DNA from: an uncultured Clostridia bacterium
GTDB lineage: Bacteria > Bacillota > Clostridia > Lachnospirales > CAG-274
NCBI GenBank assembly: GCA_947628755.1
Contig: CANRBC010000013.1
Span: 1-64,000 of the forward strand
DNA: 64,000 bases
Direction: 5' to 3'
The notes under the pieces were generated by a model. That model did no database searches, was not told the DNA's origin, and worked only from the letters and a program-made list of their open reading frames with translations. The position numbers and the translations under genes were made by a program. Positions 8,490 through 16,955 of this stretch are shown here, piece by piece (the stretch's first letter is position 1; every line of letters begins with the position of its first letter).

Positions 8490-9572
8490 ATGAAAAGTTT
8501 TAACGTAGGTATTATAGGCGCTACGGGTATGGTAGGTCAGAGATTTACTCTTCTGCTCGATAAGCACCCTTGGTTCAATGTAGTTGCGGTAGCCGCAAGT
8601 CCCCGTTCCGCAGGCAAGAAGCTCAAGGACGCCATAGGCTCAAGGTGGGCTATGACAGAGCCTTTGCCCCAGTCAATAGGCGAGCTTGTGGTAATGGACG
8701 CATCTGCCGATGTGGATAAAATAGCTTCAATGGTGGACTTCGTATTCTGCGCCGTAGATATGAAAAAGGACGAAATAAGAGTTCTTGAGGAGCGTTATGC
8801 AAAGGCGGAGTGTCCTGTTGTAAGCAACAACTCTGCTCATAGATTTACTCCCGATGTGCCTATGGTAGTGCCAGAGCTGAATCCCGAGCATATTGAGATA
8901 ATAGAAGCTCAGAGAAAGCGTCTCGGCACAAAGAGAGGCTTTATAGCGGTCAAGTCCAACTGCTCTATACAGAGCTATGTTCCCGCTCTTCACCCTCTCA
9001 GGAAATTTGGTATAAAGAATGTACTTGCTTGTACATATCAGGCTATATCCGGCGCAGGCAAGACCTTCAAAACATGGCCTGAAATGGTAGACAATCTTAT
9101 ACCCTTTATAGGCGGCGAGGAGGAAAAGTCCGAACAAGAGCCTTTGAAGGTATGGGGCAAAATAAACGGAAATGTTATTGAAAAGGCAACATCTCCCAAT
9201 ATCACTACTCAATGTCTGAGAGTAGCCGTTTCCGACGGTCATACAGCCGCAGTATTTGTCAGCTTTGAAAATAAGCCTTCAAAGGAGGAAATTCTTAAGC
9301 TGTGGAGAGAGTTCAGCGGAGTTCCCCAGGAGCTTAATTTGCCCTCTGCTCCCAAGCAGTTCATACACTACTTTGAGGAGGACAACAGACCCCAGGCTAA
9401 GCTGGACAGAATGCTGGAAAACGGTATGGCAGTTTCAGTAGGCAGACTCAGAGAGGACAGCCAGTACGATTATAAATTCGTTTGTCTTTCACACAATACG
9501 TTAAGAGGCGCTGCAGGCGGAGCTGTGCTTATGGCAGAGCTTCTTGCGGCAAAGGGCTATTTTGACAGATAG
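8490..9572 (+). CDS. asd: Aspartate-semialdehyde dehydrogenase
   Basis: A 360-residue NADPH-dependent enzyme that reduces aspartyl-4-phosphate to aspartate 4-semialdehyde, the branch point to lysine/diaminopimelate, threonine and methionine. The N-terminal nucleotide loop is GATGMVGQRF (10-19). The active-site Cys158 lies in KSNCSIQ and the acid/base His251 in SDGHTAAV. Sequence style (AISGAGKTF, SNCSIQSYVPALHPL) matches the archaeal/fungal-like Asd group often found in Clostridia rather than the E. coli form. First gene after the lysine riboswitch, 11 bp before dapA. Confidence 0.95.
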   Translation: MKSFNVGIIGATGMVGQRFTLLLDKHPWFNVVAVAASPRSAGKKLKDAIGSRWAMTEPLPQSIGELVVMDASADVDKIASMVDFVFCAVDMKKDEIRVLEERYAKAECPVVSNNSAHRFTPDVPMVVPELNPEHIEIIEAQRKRLGTKRGFIAVKSNCSIQSYVPALHPLRKFGIKNVLACTYQAISGAGKTFKTWPEMVDNLIPFIGGEEEKSEQEPLKVWGKINGNVIEKATSPNITTQCLRVAVSDGHTAAVFVSFENKPSKEEILKLWREFSGVPQELNLPSAPKQFIHYFEEDNRPQAKLDRMLENGMAVSVGRLREDSQYDYKFVCLSHNTLRGAAGGAVLMAELLAAKGYFDR

Positions 9573-9583
9573 GAGGTATTTTA

Positions 9584-10471
9584 ATGAAAAAGACTTTATT
9601 CACAGGCGCAGGCGTTGCCATAGTTACTCCCTTTAATGAGGACAGAAGCGTAAACTTCGACGCTCTTGGCAATATGCTTGAAAACCAAATAGCAAACGGT
9701 ACGGACGCCATTATAATATGCGGAACGACGGGAGAAGCGTCTACGCTCAGCGACGACGAGCAGATAGAGGTAATAAAATATACCGTAGACAAGACTGCAG
9801 GCAGGATACCCGTTATTGCAGGAGCAGGAAGCAATGATACGGAGCATGGGAGAGTGCTTTGCAAAAGGTGCGCAGAGGTAGGCGCAGACGGTCTTCTTAT
9901 AGTTACTCCCTACTACAACAAAACAACGCAGAAAGGTCTTGTGAAGTATTATACGGAAATGGCAAGCGCTTCAGACCTTCCTATAATCATGTATTCCATA
10001 GCAGGCAGAACAGGCGTTAATATAATGCCTAAGACCGTTGTGGAAATAGCTAAGATAGAAAACATAGTAGGTATAAAGGAAGCCAGCGGAAATATTTCTC
10101 AGGTAGCGGAAATAGCGGCTCTCACTCAGGGCGAGTTGGATATATACAGCGGCAACGACGACCAGATAGTACCTTTGCTTTCATTGGGCGGCAAGGGCGT
10201 AATATCTGTGCTTTCAAACATAGCGCCAAGGTATACTCATGATATGGTAATGAGCTATTTAAGCGGCGATGTTAAAAAGGCTTGCAAAATGCAGCTCGAC
10301 TGCCTTGACCTTGTGAAGAATCTTTTCTCCGAGGTCAATCCCATTCCCGTTAAGGCGGCTCTTAATATGATGGGCATGAAGGCAGGTACATACCGTTCTC
10401 CTCTCCTTGAAATGGAGGAGGAGCATAAGGCTCAGCTTGAAAAGGCTATGAAGGATTTTGGTATACTGTAA
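9584..10471 (+). CDS. dapA: 4-hydroxy-tetrahydrodipicolinate synthase
   Basis: A 295-residue (beta/alpha)8 class I aldolase that condenses pyruvate with aspartate semialdehyde, the first committed step toward diaminopimelate and lysine. The Schiff-base Lys165 is in GIKEASG, the phosphate/substrate loop is GTTGEAST (47-54), and a tyrosine is in IIMY (137) ahead of GRTGVN. The loop before GRTGVN reads YSIA instead of the more common YNVP, a variant that I would not over-interpret. Co-transcribed with asd under lysine riboswitch control. A hairpin separates it from dapB. Confidence 0.95.
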   Translation: MKKTLFTGAGVAIVTPFNEDRSVNFDALGNMLENQIANGTDAIIICGTTGEASTLSDDEQIEVIKYTVDKTAGRIPVIAGAGSNDTEHGRVLCKRCAEVGADGLLIVTPYYNKTTQKGLVKYYTEMASASDLPIIMYSIAGRTGVNIMPKTVVEIAKIENIVGIKEASGNISQVAEIAALTQGELDIYSGNDDQIVPLLSLGGKGVISVLSNIAPRYTHDMVMSYLSGDVKKACKMQLDCLDLVKNLFSEVNPIPVKAALNMMGMKAGTYRSPLLEMEEEHKAQLEKAMKDFGIL

Positions 10472-10479
10472 ATATTAAA

Positions 10480-10501
10480 AAAGGGCGGTTTTCCGCCCTT
10501 T
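10480..10501 (+). terminator. Hairpin between dapA and dapB (attenuator or processing site)
   Basis: A perfect 9-bp stem AAAGGGCGG / CCGCCCTTT with a TTTT loop follows the dapA stop by a few bases. The T tract after the stem is only three long, so it may reduce rather than stop transcription into dapB. Confidence 0.6.
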
Positions 10502-10523
10502 AACTAAAGAAAGGTGAATTCTT

Positions 10524-11282
10524 ATGACAAAAATTATAATGCACGGCTGCAACGGTAAAATGGGCAGGGTTATATGCGATATAGTAAGAAACGACAAGGA
10601 TGCGGAAATTGCAGCAGGCGTGGACATAGCTCCTGCAAATGCGGATTTTCCCGTTTTCACAAGCATAAAGGACTGCAACATAAAGGCGGATGTAATAATA
10701 GACTTTTCCACAGCCTCTGCCGTTTCTGATGTTATAGAATATTCTGTGGAAAACAATATACCTGCGGTTATTTGTACCACCGCATTAAGCGAGGAAACCA
10801 ACAGTATGATAGAAAAGGCGGCTGAAAAGGTGGCTGTGTTCAAAAGCGCCAATATGAGCCTTGGCATAAATCTTATAGCCGCAATGCTTAAAAAATACAG
10901 CGCCGTGCTTTACGATGCAGGCTTTGACGTGGAAATAGTCGAAAGGCATCACAATCAGAAAATAGACGCTCCCAGCGGTACTGCCATACTTCTTGCAGAC
11001 GCCGTAAACGAAGGCGTGGAGGATGAGCTGGAATATGTATACGACAGAAGTAAGACAAGACAGAAAAGAGAACGCAGAGAGCTGGGACTTTCAGCCGTAA
11101 GAGGCGGCACAATAGTAGGCGACCATGAGGTGATATTTGCCGGCAAGGACGAGGTAATAGAGTTCAAGCACTCTGCTCACAGCAAGGAGGTATTTGCCGT
11201 AGGCGCTGTGAAGGCTGCAAAATTCATAAAGGGAAAGCCTGCAGGCAAGTACGATATGCAGGACGTAATGGCTGAAATATAA
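10524..11282 (+). CDS. dapB: 4-hydroxy-tetrahydrodipicolinate reductase
   Basis: A 252-residue two-domain NAD(P)H-dependent reductase that follows DapA in diaminopimelate synthesis. The N-terminal Rossmann motif is HGCNGKMGR (7-15). The substrate domain carries ERHHNQKIDAPSGTA, with the catalytic histidine pair and the KxxxPSGT substrate loop. It is 52 bp after dapA with a good AAAGGTG site. As third gene of the riboswitch operon it should respond to lysine, moderated by the intergenic hairpin. Confidence 0.95.
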   Translation: MTKIIMHGCNGKMGRVICDIVRNDKDAEIAAGVDIAPANADFPVFTSIKDCNIKADVIIDFSTASAVSDVIEYSVENNIPAVICTTALSEETNSMIEKAAEKVAVFKSANMSLGINLIAAMLKKYSAVLYDAGFDVEIVERHHNQKIDAPSGTAILLADAVNEGVEDELEYVYDRSKTRQKRERRELGLSAVRGGTIVGDHEVIFAGKDEVIEFKHSAHSKEVFAVGAVKAAKFIKGKPAGKYDMQDVMAEI

Positions 11283-11331
11283 TAATAACGACTTGCTTCG
11301 GCGTGTTCACTGGCAGAAAGGAAATATTTGT

Positions 11332-12417
11332 ATGAAAAATATAAAGGAAAACATAGGCGGTATTTTAATATGCGCCGTAATTGCGGCAGCCGCAACGCTG
11401 CTTTCATCGCTGAGTATAGGCGGCTTTTCTCTGGAGGTGGTAGGCGCTCCTGTTTTTGCCATACTTATAGGTATGCTTATCACTTTGATATCTCCATCTC
11501 TGGCGGAAAGGGACGCACTTAAAAGCGGAATTAAATTTTCTTCAAAGAAAATACTCCAATGGGCGGTCATTATTCTTGGCTTTTCACTTGATTTGGGAAC
11601 TATTGCAAGGGTAGGCGGTAAAAGTCTGCCCGTTATTGTATGCACCATATCAATATCCCTTATAGTCGCTTATGTTATGATGAAGATACTTAAAATGGAC
11701 TCAAAGGTCTCTGTGCTTATAGGCGTAGGCTCGTCTATATGCGGCGGCTCTGCCATAGCTGCCACTGCTCCCGTTATAGATGCAGACGACAGGGAGGTTG
11801 CCCAGGCTATATCTGTTATATTCCTTTTCAACGTTATAGCGGCGCTTATATTCCCTGCTTTCGGTCACGCCATAGGCTTGGGCTCAGAGGGCTTTGCCGT
11901 ATTTGCGGGAACGGCTGTAAACGATACGTCGTCTGTGACGGCGGCGGCAGCTACCGCTGAGAGTATATATGGCGTTGACGGTATACTTTCATCTGCCGTT
12001 ACGGTAAAGCTGACAAGAACGCTTGCCATTATACCCATAACTCTTGTGCTGGCACTGTACAGAACGGCAAAGGCAAAAAAGACAGAGGGTGGAAGCGGAA
12101 GCTTTTCAATAAAGAGCATATTCCCCATTTTCATACTTTATTTTATACTGGCTTCCGTAATAACTACGGTAATGGGAATACTGCCTCAAAGCAATATTAC
12201 AGAGCTTTATACGGGCAGCTTCGTGCCTGCTATGAAGTGGCTTGCAAAATTCTTTATAGCCATGGCTATGTGCGCCATAGGTCTTAATACAAATATTGCC
12301 GAGCTTATAAGAAAGGGCGGAAAGCCTATATCTATGGGCTTCTGCTGTTGGATAGCCATAACTCTTGTTTCAATAGCAGTACAGCTGGCGACGGGTATTT
12401 TCTATATAGAGCTGTAG
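11332..12417 (+). CDS. YeiH/UPF0324-family membrane transporter
   Basis: A 361-residue polytopic membrane protein with about ten hydrophobic segments. The family is annotated as putative sulfate or anion exporters (YeiH-like), and conserved segments such as VGSSICGGSAIAATAPVI and GTAVNDTSSVTAAA are clear. The ATG at 11332 is preferred over an upstream TTG because AGAAAGGA lies at proper distance. It is 49 bp after dapB and may be read through from the dap operon. The transported compound is unknown, and nothing in the sequence links it to lysine. Confidence 0.82.
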   Translation: MKNIKENIGGILICAVIAAAATLLSSLSIGGFSLEVVGAPVFAILIGMLITLISPSLAERDALKSGIKFSSKKILQWAVIILGFSLDLGTIARVGGKSLPVIVCTISISLIVAYVMMKILKMDSKVSVLIGVGSSICGGSAIAATAPVIDADDREVAQAISVIFLFNVIAALIFPAFGHAIGLGSEGFAVFAGTAVNDTSSVTAAAATAESIYGVDGILSSAVTVKLTRTLAIIPITLVLALYRTAKAKKTEGGSGSFSIKSIFPIFILYFILASVITTVMGILPQSNITELYTGSFVPAMKWLAKFFIAMAMCAIGLNTNIAELIRKGGKPISMGFCCWIAITLVSIAVQLATGIFYIEL

Positions 12418-12435
12418 CAGAGCAGGAGTGATATT

Positions 12436-13362
12436 ATGATAGTTACCGTAACAATGAATCCTGCCATAGATAAGACCATAGAGGTCGGCTGTCTTAATAG
12501 AGGCTCTCTTAACAGGATAAAAAGAGTTTCTTACGATACGGGAGGAAAGGGCATAAATGTTTCAAGGACAATAAAAGCCTTGGGCGGAGAAAGTCTTGCA
12601 ACAGGCTTTTTGGCAGGGAATAACGGCAAAACCATAGCCGAAGCTCTAAGCCGCCTCGGTATAGACAACGATTTTGTATGGGCCGAGGGAGAGACCAGAA
12701 CCAATACAAAGGTAGTCGAAGACAGCGGGATACTTACAGAGCTTAACGAAAAGGGAACGTTTATACCGAATGAAAAAACAGAAGAGCTTTTAAATAAGAT
12801 TGAAAGCCTTGCAAAGAAGGGTGTTCTTTTTGTGCTTTCGGGCAGCGTGCCCGAGGGCGTTGATAAGGATATATACGGGCGTATTATCGAAATGGCGCAT
12901 AATAAGGGCGCAGCCGTGCTTACAGATGCCGACGGAGAGCTTTTAAAAAACGCCGTATCGGCAGTACCGGATATTCTTAAGCCCAACAGAGCGGAGCTTG
13001 AGGAATATGCGGGACTTCATAACGCTTCGGAAAAGGAGCTTATGGCTGCGGCAAAGGGTCTTGTGGACAGGGGCATAAAGACTGTCGCTCTTTCTCTGGG
13101 AGAAAAGGGAGCTATGTTTTTAATAAAGGGCAGGGCAATAAGATGTCCCGCTATTGATATAAAGGTAGGCTCTGCAGTCGGTGCAGGCGACGCTATGGCG
13201 GCTGCTCTTGCCTATTCTTATGAAAAGGGACTTTCCCCAGAGGATACCGTAAGAATGTGTATGGCGGCTTCGGCAGGAGCTGCCTCCACAAGGGGTACAA
13301 AACCTCCCGATATAATGCTCGTGCATGAGCTTATGGAGAAGACAGAGCTTTTCGATATGTAA
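12436..13362 (+). CDS. PfkB-family sugar-phosphate kinase (1-phosphofructokinase type)
   Basis: A 308-residue ribokinase-fold kinase. The N-terminal MNPAIDKTIEV and DTGGKGINVSRT (34-45) are characteristic of the 1-phosphofructokinase/tagatose-6-phosphate kinase subgroup. The anion-hole/catalytic motif GAGDAMAAA holds Asp252. Expected reaction: ATP-dependent formation of fructose 1,6-bisphosphate from fructose 1-phosphate, or the equivalent with tagatose 6-phosphate. No PTS fructose transporter or FruR is adjacent, so fruK versus lacC cannot be settled. It starts 18 bp after the YeiH-like gene and converges with the acyltransferase gene. Confidence 0.85.
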   Translation: MIVTVTMNPAIDKTIEVGCLNRGSLNRIKRVSYDTGGKGINVSRTIKALGGESLATGFLAGNNGKTIAEALSRLGIDNDFVWAEGETRTNTKVVEDSGILTELNEKGTFIPNEKTEELLNKIESLAKKGVLFVLSGSVPEGVDKDIYGRIIEMAHNKGAAVLTDADGELLKNAVSAVPDILKPNRAELEEYAGLHNASEKELMAAAKGLVDRGIKTVALSLGEKGAMFLIKGRAIRCPAIDIKVGSAVGAGDAMAAALAYSYEKGLSPEDTVRMCMAASAGAASTRGTKPPDIMLVHELMEKTELFDM

Positions 13363-13373
13363 CTTACAGGCGG

Positions 13374-14609
13374 TCATTCCTCCGCCGTATCTGAAGAGCC
13401 TACGGCTCTTACATATACTTTAGCAATATAAAATACTGCTTTTTTGCCCCAGGCTGCCACAAACGAAAGGGCAAGCACAGCTCCCACTGTCTTGGGCAGC
13501 ATAGGGAACATTGTCATAAAGGGCGTACCCTCGGCAATGAATTCCTTATACACGAAGCCGTCAAACATCTGACTGAAAAGATACATTTCAAGCGACACAA
13601 CGCTGACGAGCTTAAAGGGAAGGGCAATTATATTGCTTTTTATATGAATGCTTTTGCAAAGTATTATTATAAGCGCAGATATGATGAATGCTGCCATTGA
13701 GGAATAGCCCGAATTACTTCTATAACCCGCAAAGCTCCAGTCAAATACATTTCCCATACAATGCAGCTCTGTGGCTTTGCCTAAAGTCAGCAATGCGCCT
13801 GCAAGCAGTATAATACACAAAACAGGGTTTATTTTTACATTATATTCGTAAAAATATGCGCCTATTATATAGTAAGCAAATACATATATTATAAGCCAGC
13901 TCGAAGGTACTATATCGTAGGTGAGAGGACCGAGAGCAGTCAGACCTACAAGTGTCAGTATGAATACCTCTTTTTTCCATTTGTCGCCGAGATATTTGTA
14001 GGCGGCATTAAAAAAAGGCGCAAGAAGAATTATGCCTATGTATAGTCTTACATACCAGCCGTAGTCAAAGAAAAGCAGCTTATCCGCTATATATTTCATG
14101 TCTACGTCTGCTCCGTGGTATTTGCTGTCAACAATAACTCTTATAAAGGATATGAAAATATGTGTTGCAAGTACGGGTATTATAGCCTTGTAATGGTCTT
14201 TGCTTATTGTTTTGCCGCACTTGAAATATCCCGTTATAATAAGAAAAAGAGGTACGGCGCAAAGAGAAAGCCATCTTACCCCAGAGGGCAGAGCATATCC
14301 CGATGTGAATTGGGAGCTGTAATAGCCGGAAAGACCGAAAAAATGAATAAGAGGCACAAAAAATACGGCTATTGTCCTTAATATATCCATGTTTGCTTCC
14401 CTCCCTCCGGAGGGTATTCTTTTTTCCGTATATATAAGGGGTTTTCCGAATTTAAGTGACAAGGCGTAGGCTCCCCATAACACAGCAAAGCAAAGTATTG
14501 TAAGTACAATATATTCTGCAAAGGCATTGTGTCGAGGTAAAAATTCCCTCAGACAATAGGCTGCAAATATGCTTATGTAAAGAAACAAAATATTTTTTGT
14601 GTATTTCAT
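13374..14609 (-). CDS. Membrane acyltransferase (acyltransferase 3 family)
   Basis: A 411-residue membrane protein with ten or more hydrophobic segments. An extra N-terminal pair of segments precedes the acyltransferase-3 core, which opens with ANMDILRTIAVFFVPLIHFF and carries the histidine conserved in this family. Members O-acylate surface polysaccharides or peptidoglycan using acyl-CoA from the cytoplasm. The acceptor is not identifiable, and no glycosyltransferases adjoin. It has its own promoter, mirror image of that of the divergent aldo-keto reductase gene, and ends 11 bp from the convergent PfkB gene. Confidence 0.8.
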   Translation of the reverse strand: MKYTKNILFLYISIFAAYCLREFLPRHNAFAEYIVLTILCFAVLWGAYALSLKFGKPLIYTEKRIPSGGREANMDILRTIAVFFVPLIHFFGLSGYYSSQFTSGYALPSGVRWLSLCAVPLFLIITGYFKCGKTISKDHYKAIIPVLATHIFISFIRVIVDSKYHGADVDMKYIADKLLFFDYGWYVRLYIGIILLAPFFNAAYKYLGDKWKKEVFILTLVGLTALGPLTYDIVPSSWLIIYVFAYYIIGAYFYEYNVKINPVLCIILLAGALLTLGKATELHCMGNVFDWSFAGYRSNSGYSSMAAFIISALIIILCKSIHIKSNIIALPFKLVSVVSLEMYLFSQMFDGFVYKEFIAEGTPFMTMFPMLPKTVGAVLALSFVAAWGKKAVFYIAKVYVRAVGSSDTAEE

Positions 14610-14624
14610 AGCAATTATCCTTTA

Positions 14625-14653
14625 ATTATATACAAACGCTGCATAACAGTCAA
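14625..14653 (-). promoter_or_regulatory. Sigma-A promoter of the acyltransferase gene
   Basis: On the minus strand TTGACT (14653-14648) and TATAAT (14630-14625) with a 17-bp spacer. The -35 plus the next three bases form a 9-bp inverted repeat with the divergent promoter. Confidence 0.85.
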
Positions 14654-14701
14654 AAGTGGAAAGGACGCCGAATCCCAATTCTTTTTTAAAGAATGTCTGC
14701 C

Positions 14702-14730
14702 TTGACTGTTTTATTATATAATATTATAAT
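14702..14730 (+). promoter_or_regulatory. Sigma-A promoter of the aldo-keto reductase gene
   Basis: TTGACT (14702-14707), 17-bp spacer, TATAAT (14725-14730). Same -35, spacer length and -10 as the divergent promoter at 14625-14653. A small palindrome ATTCTTT-TTT-AAAGAAT lies between the two. Confidence 0.85.
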
Positions 14731-14797
14731 TATATCAGTAATTCTTTTTTATGACAAGTGTAGTTGATAAATATGCGCGCAATATCGGAGGAGCATT

Positions 14798-15910
14798 ATG
14801 AAAAAACTGGGATTTGGATTTATGAGGCTGCCCATACTCAAGGAAGGCGATTTTACAAGCATAGATATGGAGCAGGTAAAGAAAATGGTGGATATTTTTA
14901 TGGAGAAGGGCTTTAATTATTTCGACACAGCCTATCCCTACCATGGAGAGAAAAGCGAGGAGGCCTTGCGGGAAGCTCTTGTAAAGCGCTATCCCCGTGA
15001 CAGCTTTATTATAGCGGATAAAATGCCTACGGTAAGAATAACGGGACCCAAGGATTATCCCGTATTTTTTGAAACACAGCTTAAGCGCTGCGGAGTAGAG
15101 TATTTTGACTGTTATCTTCTGCACAATATATGGAAAAAGAGCTTTGCGGAAACGGAAAGCTACGGAGGCTTCGACTTTATAGCGGAGAAAAAAAGAGAGG
15201 GAAAAATAAAACATTTCGGTTTTTCTTTCCATGACGAGCCGGAGCTGTTGGATAAGGTGCTTTCAAGACATCCCGAGGTGGAGTTTGTACAACTGCAGCT
15301 GAATTATCTGGACTGGAAAAGTCCAAGCGTGCGCTCACAGGAGTGCTATAATGTGGCAAGAAAGCACGGCAAGGGCATAATAGTTATGGAGCCTAACAAG
15401 GGCGGAAGTCTTATAAATTTGCCAAAAGAGGCTGAAAGCCTTATGAGAGCTTATGCTCCCCAAAGCTCCAACGCTTCATGGGCAATGAGATACTGCGCTT
15501 CCTTAGAGGGCGTGAACCTTGTGTTGAGCGGCATGAGCAATATTGCTCAGCTTCGGGACAACGTGAGCTTTATGGAGGATTTTATTCCGCTTAATGATGA
15601 TGAAACGAAAATAATAGAAGAGGTAAGGCGTATTCTGGAAGGTCAAAGCGCCATAGGCTGCACCAAATGCAGATACTGTACTGAGGACTGTCCCAAAAGC
15701 ATACCCATACCCGAATATTTTTCAGCCTTCAATACATATCAGCTTACACATAATATGGGAAATGCAGGAATGTATTACAGGAGATATGCCAACGGCAGAG
15801 GTCTTGCCTCCGAGTGCGTAAAGTGCGGCAAATGTGAAAACCGCTGCCCACAGCATCTTGAAATAAGAAAATTGCTGGAGGAAACTGCCGCTCTTTTTGA
15901 AAAACCTTAA
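14798..15910 (+). CDS. Aldo/keto reductase with C-terminal double 4Fe-4S ferredoxin domain
   Basis: A 370-residue cytoplasmic oxidoreductase. The N-terminal aldo-keto reductase barrel keeps the catalytic set: Asp and Tyr in FDTAYPYHGEKSEEAL, Lys in IIADKMP and His in YLLHN. From about residue 285 come cysteine motifs C288-x2-C291-x2-C294-x3-C298P and C340-x2-C343-x2-C346-x3-C350P, enough for two 4Fe-4S clusters. Such fusions are common in anaerobes, and their substrates are mostly unknown. The clusters suggest electron exchange with ferredoxin rather than NADPH alone. GGAGGAG precedes the ATG. The stop overlaps the stop of the convergent radical SAM gene. Confidence 0.9.
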   Translation: MKKLGFGFMRLPILKEGDFTSIDMEQVKKMVDIFMEKGFNYFDTAYPYHGEKSEEALREALVKRYPRDSFIIADKMPTVRITGPKDYPVFFETQLKRCGVEYFDCYLLHNIWKKSFAETESYGGFDFIAEKKREGKIKHFGFSFHDEPELLDKVLSRHPEVEFVQLQLNYLDWKSPSVRSQECYNVARKHGKGIIVMEPNKGGSLINLPKEAESLMRAYAPQSSNASWAMRYCASLEGVNLVLSGMSNIAQLRDNVSFMEDFIPLNDDETKIIEEVRRILEGQSAIGCTKCRYCTEDCPKSIPIPEYFSAFNTYQLTHNMGNAGMYYRRYANGRGLASECVKCGKCENRCPQHLEIRKLLEETAALFEKP

Positions 15911-16800
15911 ACACCTTGACAGTCAAAGGCGGGAATATAGCTTTCATTTGCTGTTTCCCCCTCTTGTATAAAGCCGTTTTCAACTCCCAGTGAAAGGGCG
16001 TAGTCCACAAGGGCGTCGTATTCCTTTTGACTGACCTTGTTGTTCAGCTCGGGAAATTTTTCGAAGCGCCCTGTGGGAGTATACTGATTCATTATGCTTA
16101 TATACAGGGAATCCCCGTATTTTTCATATACATACTTTACAACGGCTTTTCCGTTTTCAAGCTGTGTAGGCAGAAGCAAATGACGCACTATCACGCCTTT
16201 TTTCATTATGCCCTTACTGTCAAAAAGGGGATTGCCGCACTGTCTCATCATTTCCTCAAGAGCAGCCTTTGCTACTTCGGGATAATTTGGGGCATTGGAA
16301 TAGCTTGCCGCAAGGGCGCTGTCCATATATTTGAAGTCCGTAATATAAATGTCAACTTTGTTTTCAAGAGTCTTTAGTGTATTTACACTTTCATAGCCGC
16401 TGCAGTTGTAGGCTATGGGGATATTAAGTCCTCTGCCTTTTGCAATACTTAGGGCATTTATTATTTCGGGAGTATAGTGGGTAGGCGTTACAAGATTTAT
16501 ATTGTGTGCTCCCTTTTCCTTAAGCTCCGTAAATATTTCCGCCAGTCTTTCTGTGGTTATCTCTTTGCCCGCTTTGTTGTTGGCAATGTCATAGTTCTGA
16601 CAATATACGCATTTTAAGGGGCAGCCCGAAAAAAATACCGCTCCCGAACCTCTTTCGCCGGATATACATGGCTCTTCCCAAAAGTGCAGAGCGGCTCTTG
16701 CGCATATAATCTTGTCCGAAACACCGCAATAGCCTGTTTTTTCAGACCTGTCAACGCCGCATTTTCTGGGACACAGCGTACATTTTTTAGTATTTTGCAT
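15907..16800 (-). CDS. PflX-like radical SAM protein
   Basis: A 297-residue iron-sulfur enzyme with the radical SAM triad C60-x3-C64-x2-C67 (SGCPLKCVYCQN) and an extra N-terminal cysteine set (C7, C10, C14, C25) of the CTLCPRKCG type that may hold a metal or second cluster. This is the arrangement of COG1313 (PflX) proteins, related to but distinct from the pyruvate formate-lyase activating enzyme, which is encoded separately at 60089. The reaction is unknown. Its last codons overlap those of the convergent ferredoxin-fused aldo-keto reductase by 4 bp; the pairing may be functional or chance. Confidence 0.85.
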   Translation of the reverse strand: MQNTKKCTLCPRKCGVDRSEKTGYCGVSDKIICARAALHFWEEPCISGERGSGAVFFSGCPLKCVYCQNYDIANNKAGKEITTERLAEIFTELKEKGAHNINLVTPTHYTPEIINALSIAKGRGLNIPIAYNCSGYESVNTLKTLENKVDIYITDFKYMDSALAASYSNAPNYPEVAKAALEEMMRQCGNPLFDSKGIMKKGVIVRHLLLPTQLENGKAVVKYVYEKYGDSLYISIMNQYTPTGRFEKFPELNNKVSQKEYDALVDYALSLGVENGFIQEGETANESYIPAFDCQGV

Positions 16801-16844
16801 AACATTTCTCCCTGTTAAAGCATATATTTATAAAAATAAAACTC

Positions 16845-16873
16845 TTGACCTTTTGGCTCAAAACGAGTATACT
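16845..16873 (+). promoter_or_regulatory. Promoter of tRNA-Pro
   Basis: TTGACC (16845-16850) and TATACT (16868-16873) with a 17-bp spacer, 8 bp before the mature tRNA 5' end. Confidence 0.85.
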
Positions 16874-16881
16874 ATCACTAT

Positions 16882-16955
16882 CGGGGTGTAGCGTAGCTTG
16901 GTAGCGCGCAGCGTTCGGGACGCTGAGGTCGCAGGTTCAAATCCTGTCGCCCCGA
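16882..16955 (+). tRNA. tRNA-Pro (anticodon CGG)
   Basis: A 74-nt cloverleaf: acceptor CGGGGTG pairs with CGCCCCG (one G-U), the anticodon stem CAGCG/CGCTG encloses loop TTCGGGA with anticodon CGG (codon CCG), and the T arm holds GGTTCAAATCC. The 3' CCA is not encoded. It is a lone tRNA with its own promoter, and its last base abuts the stop codon of the convergent dihydrouridine synthase gene. Confidence 0.96.

Noticed and set aside
9995-10020. DapA loop YSIAGRTG instead of YNVPGRTG as a sign of altered function
   Set aside because: The Schiff-base lysine, TTGE loop and gene context are intact, and variation at this loop occurs among clostridial DapA proteins as far as I recall.
15907-16800. 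Second pflA
   Set aside because: The radical SAM motif is similar, but the extra N-terminal cysteine set and the residues around the motif place it with PflX-like proteins, not with the activating enzyme.
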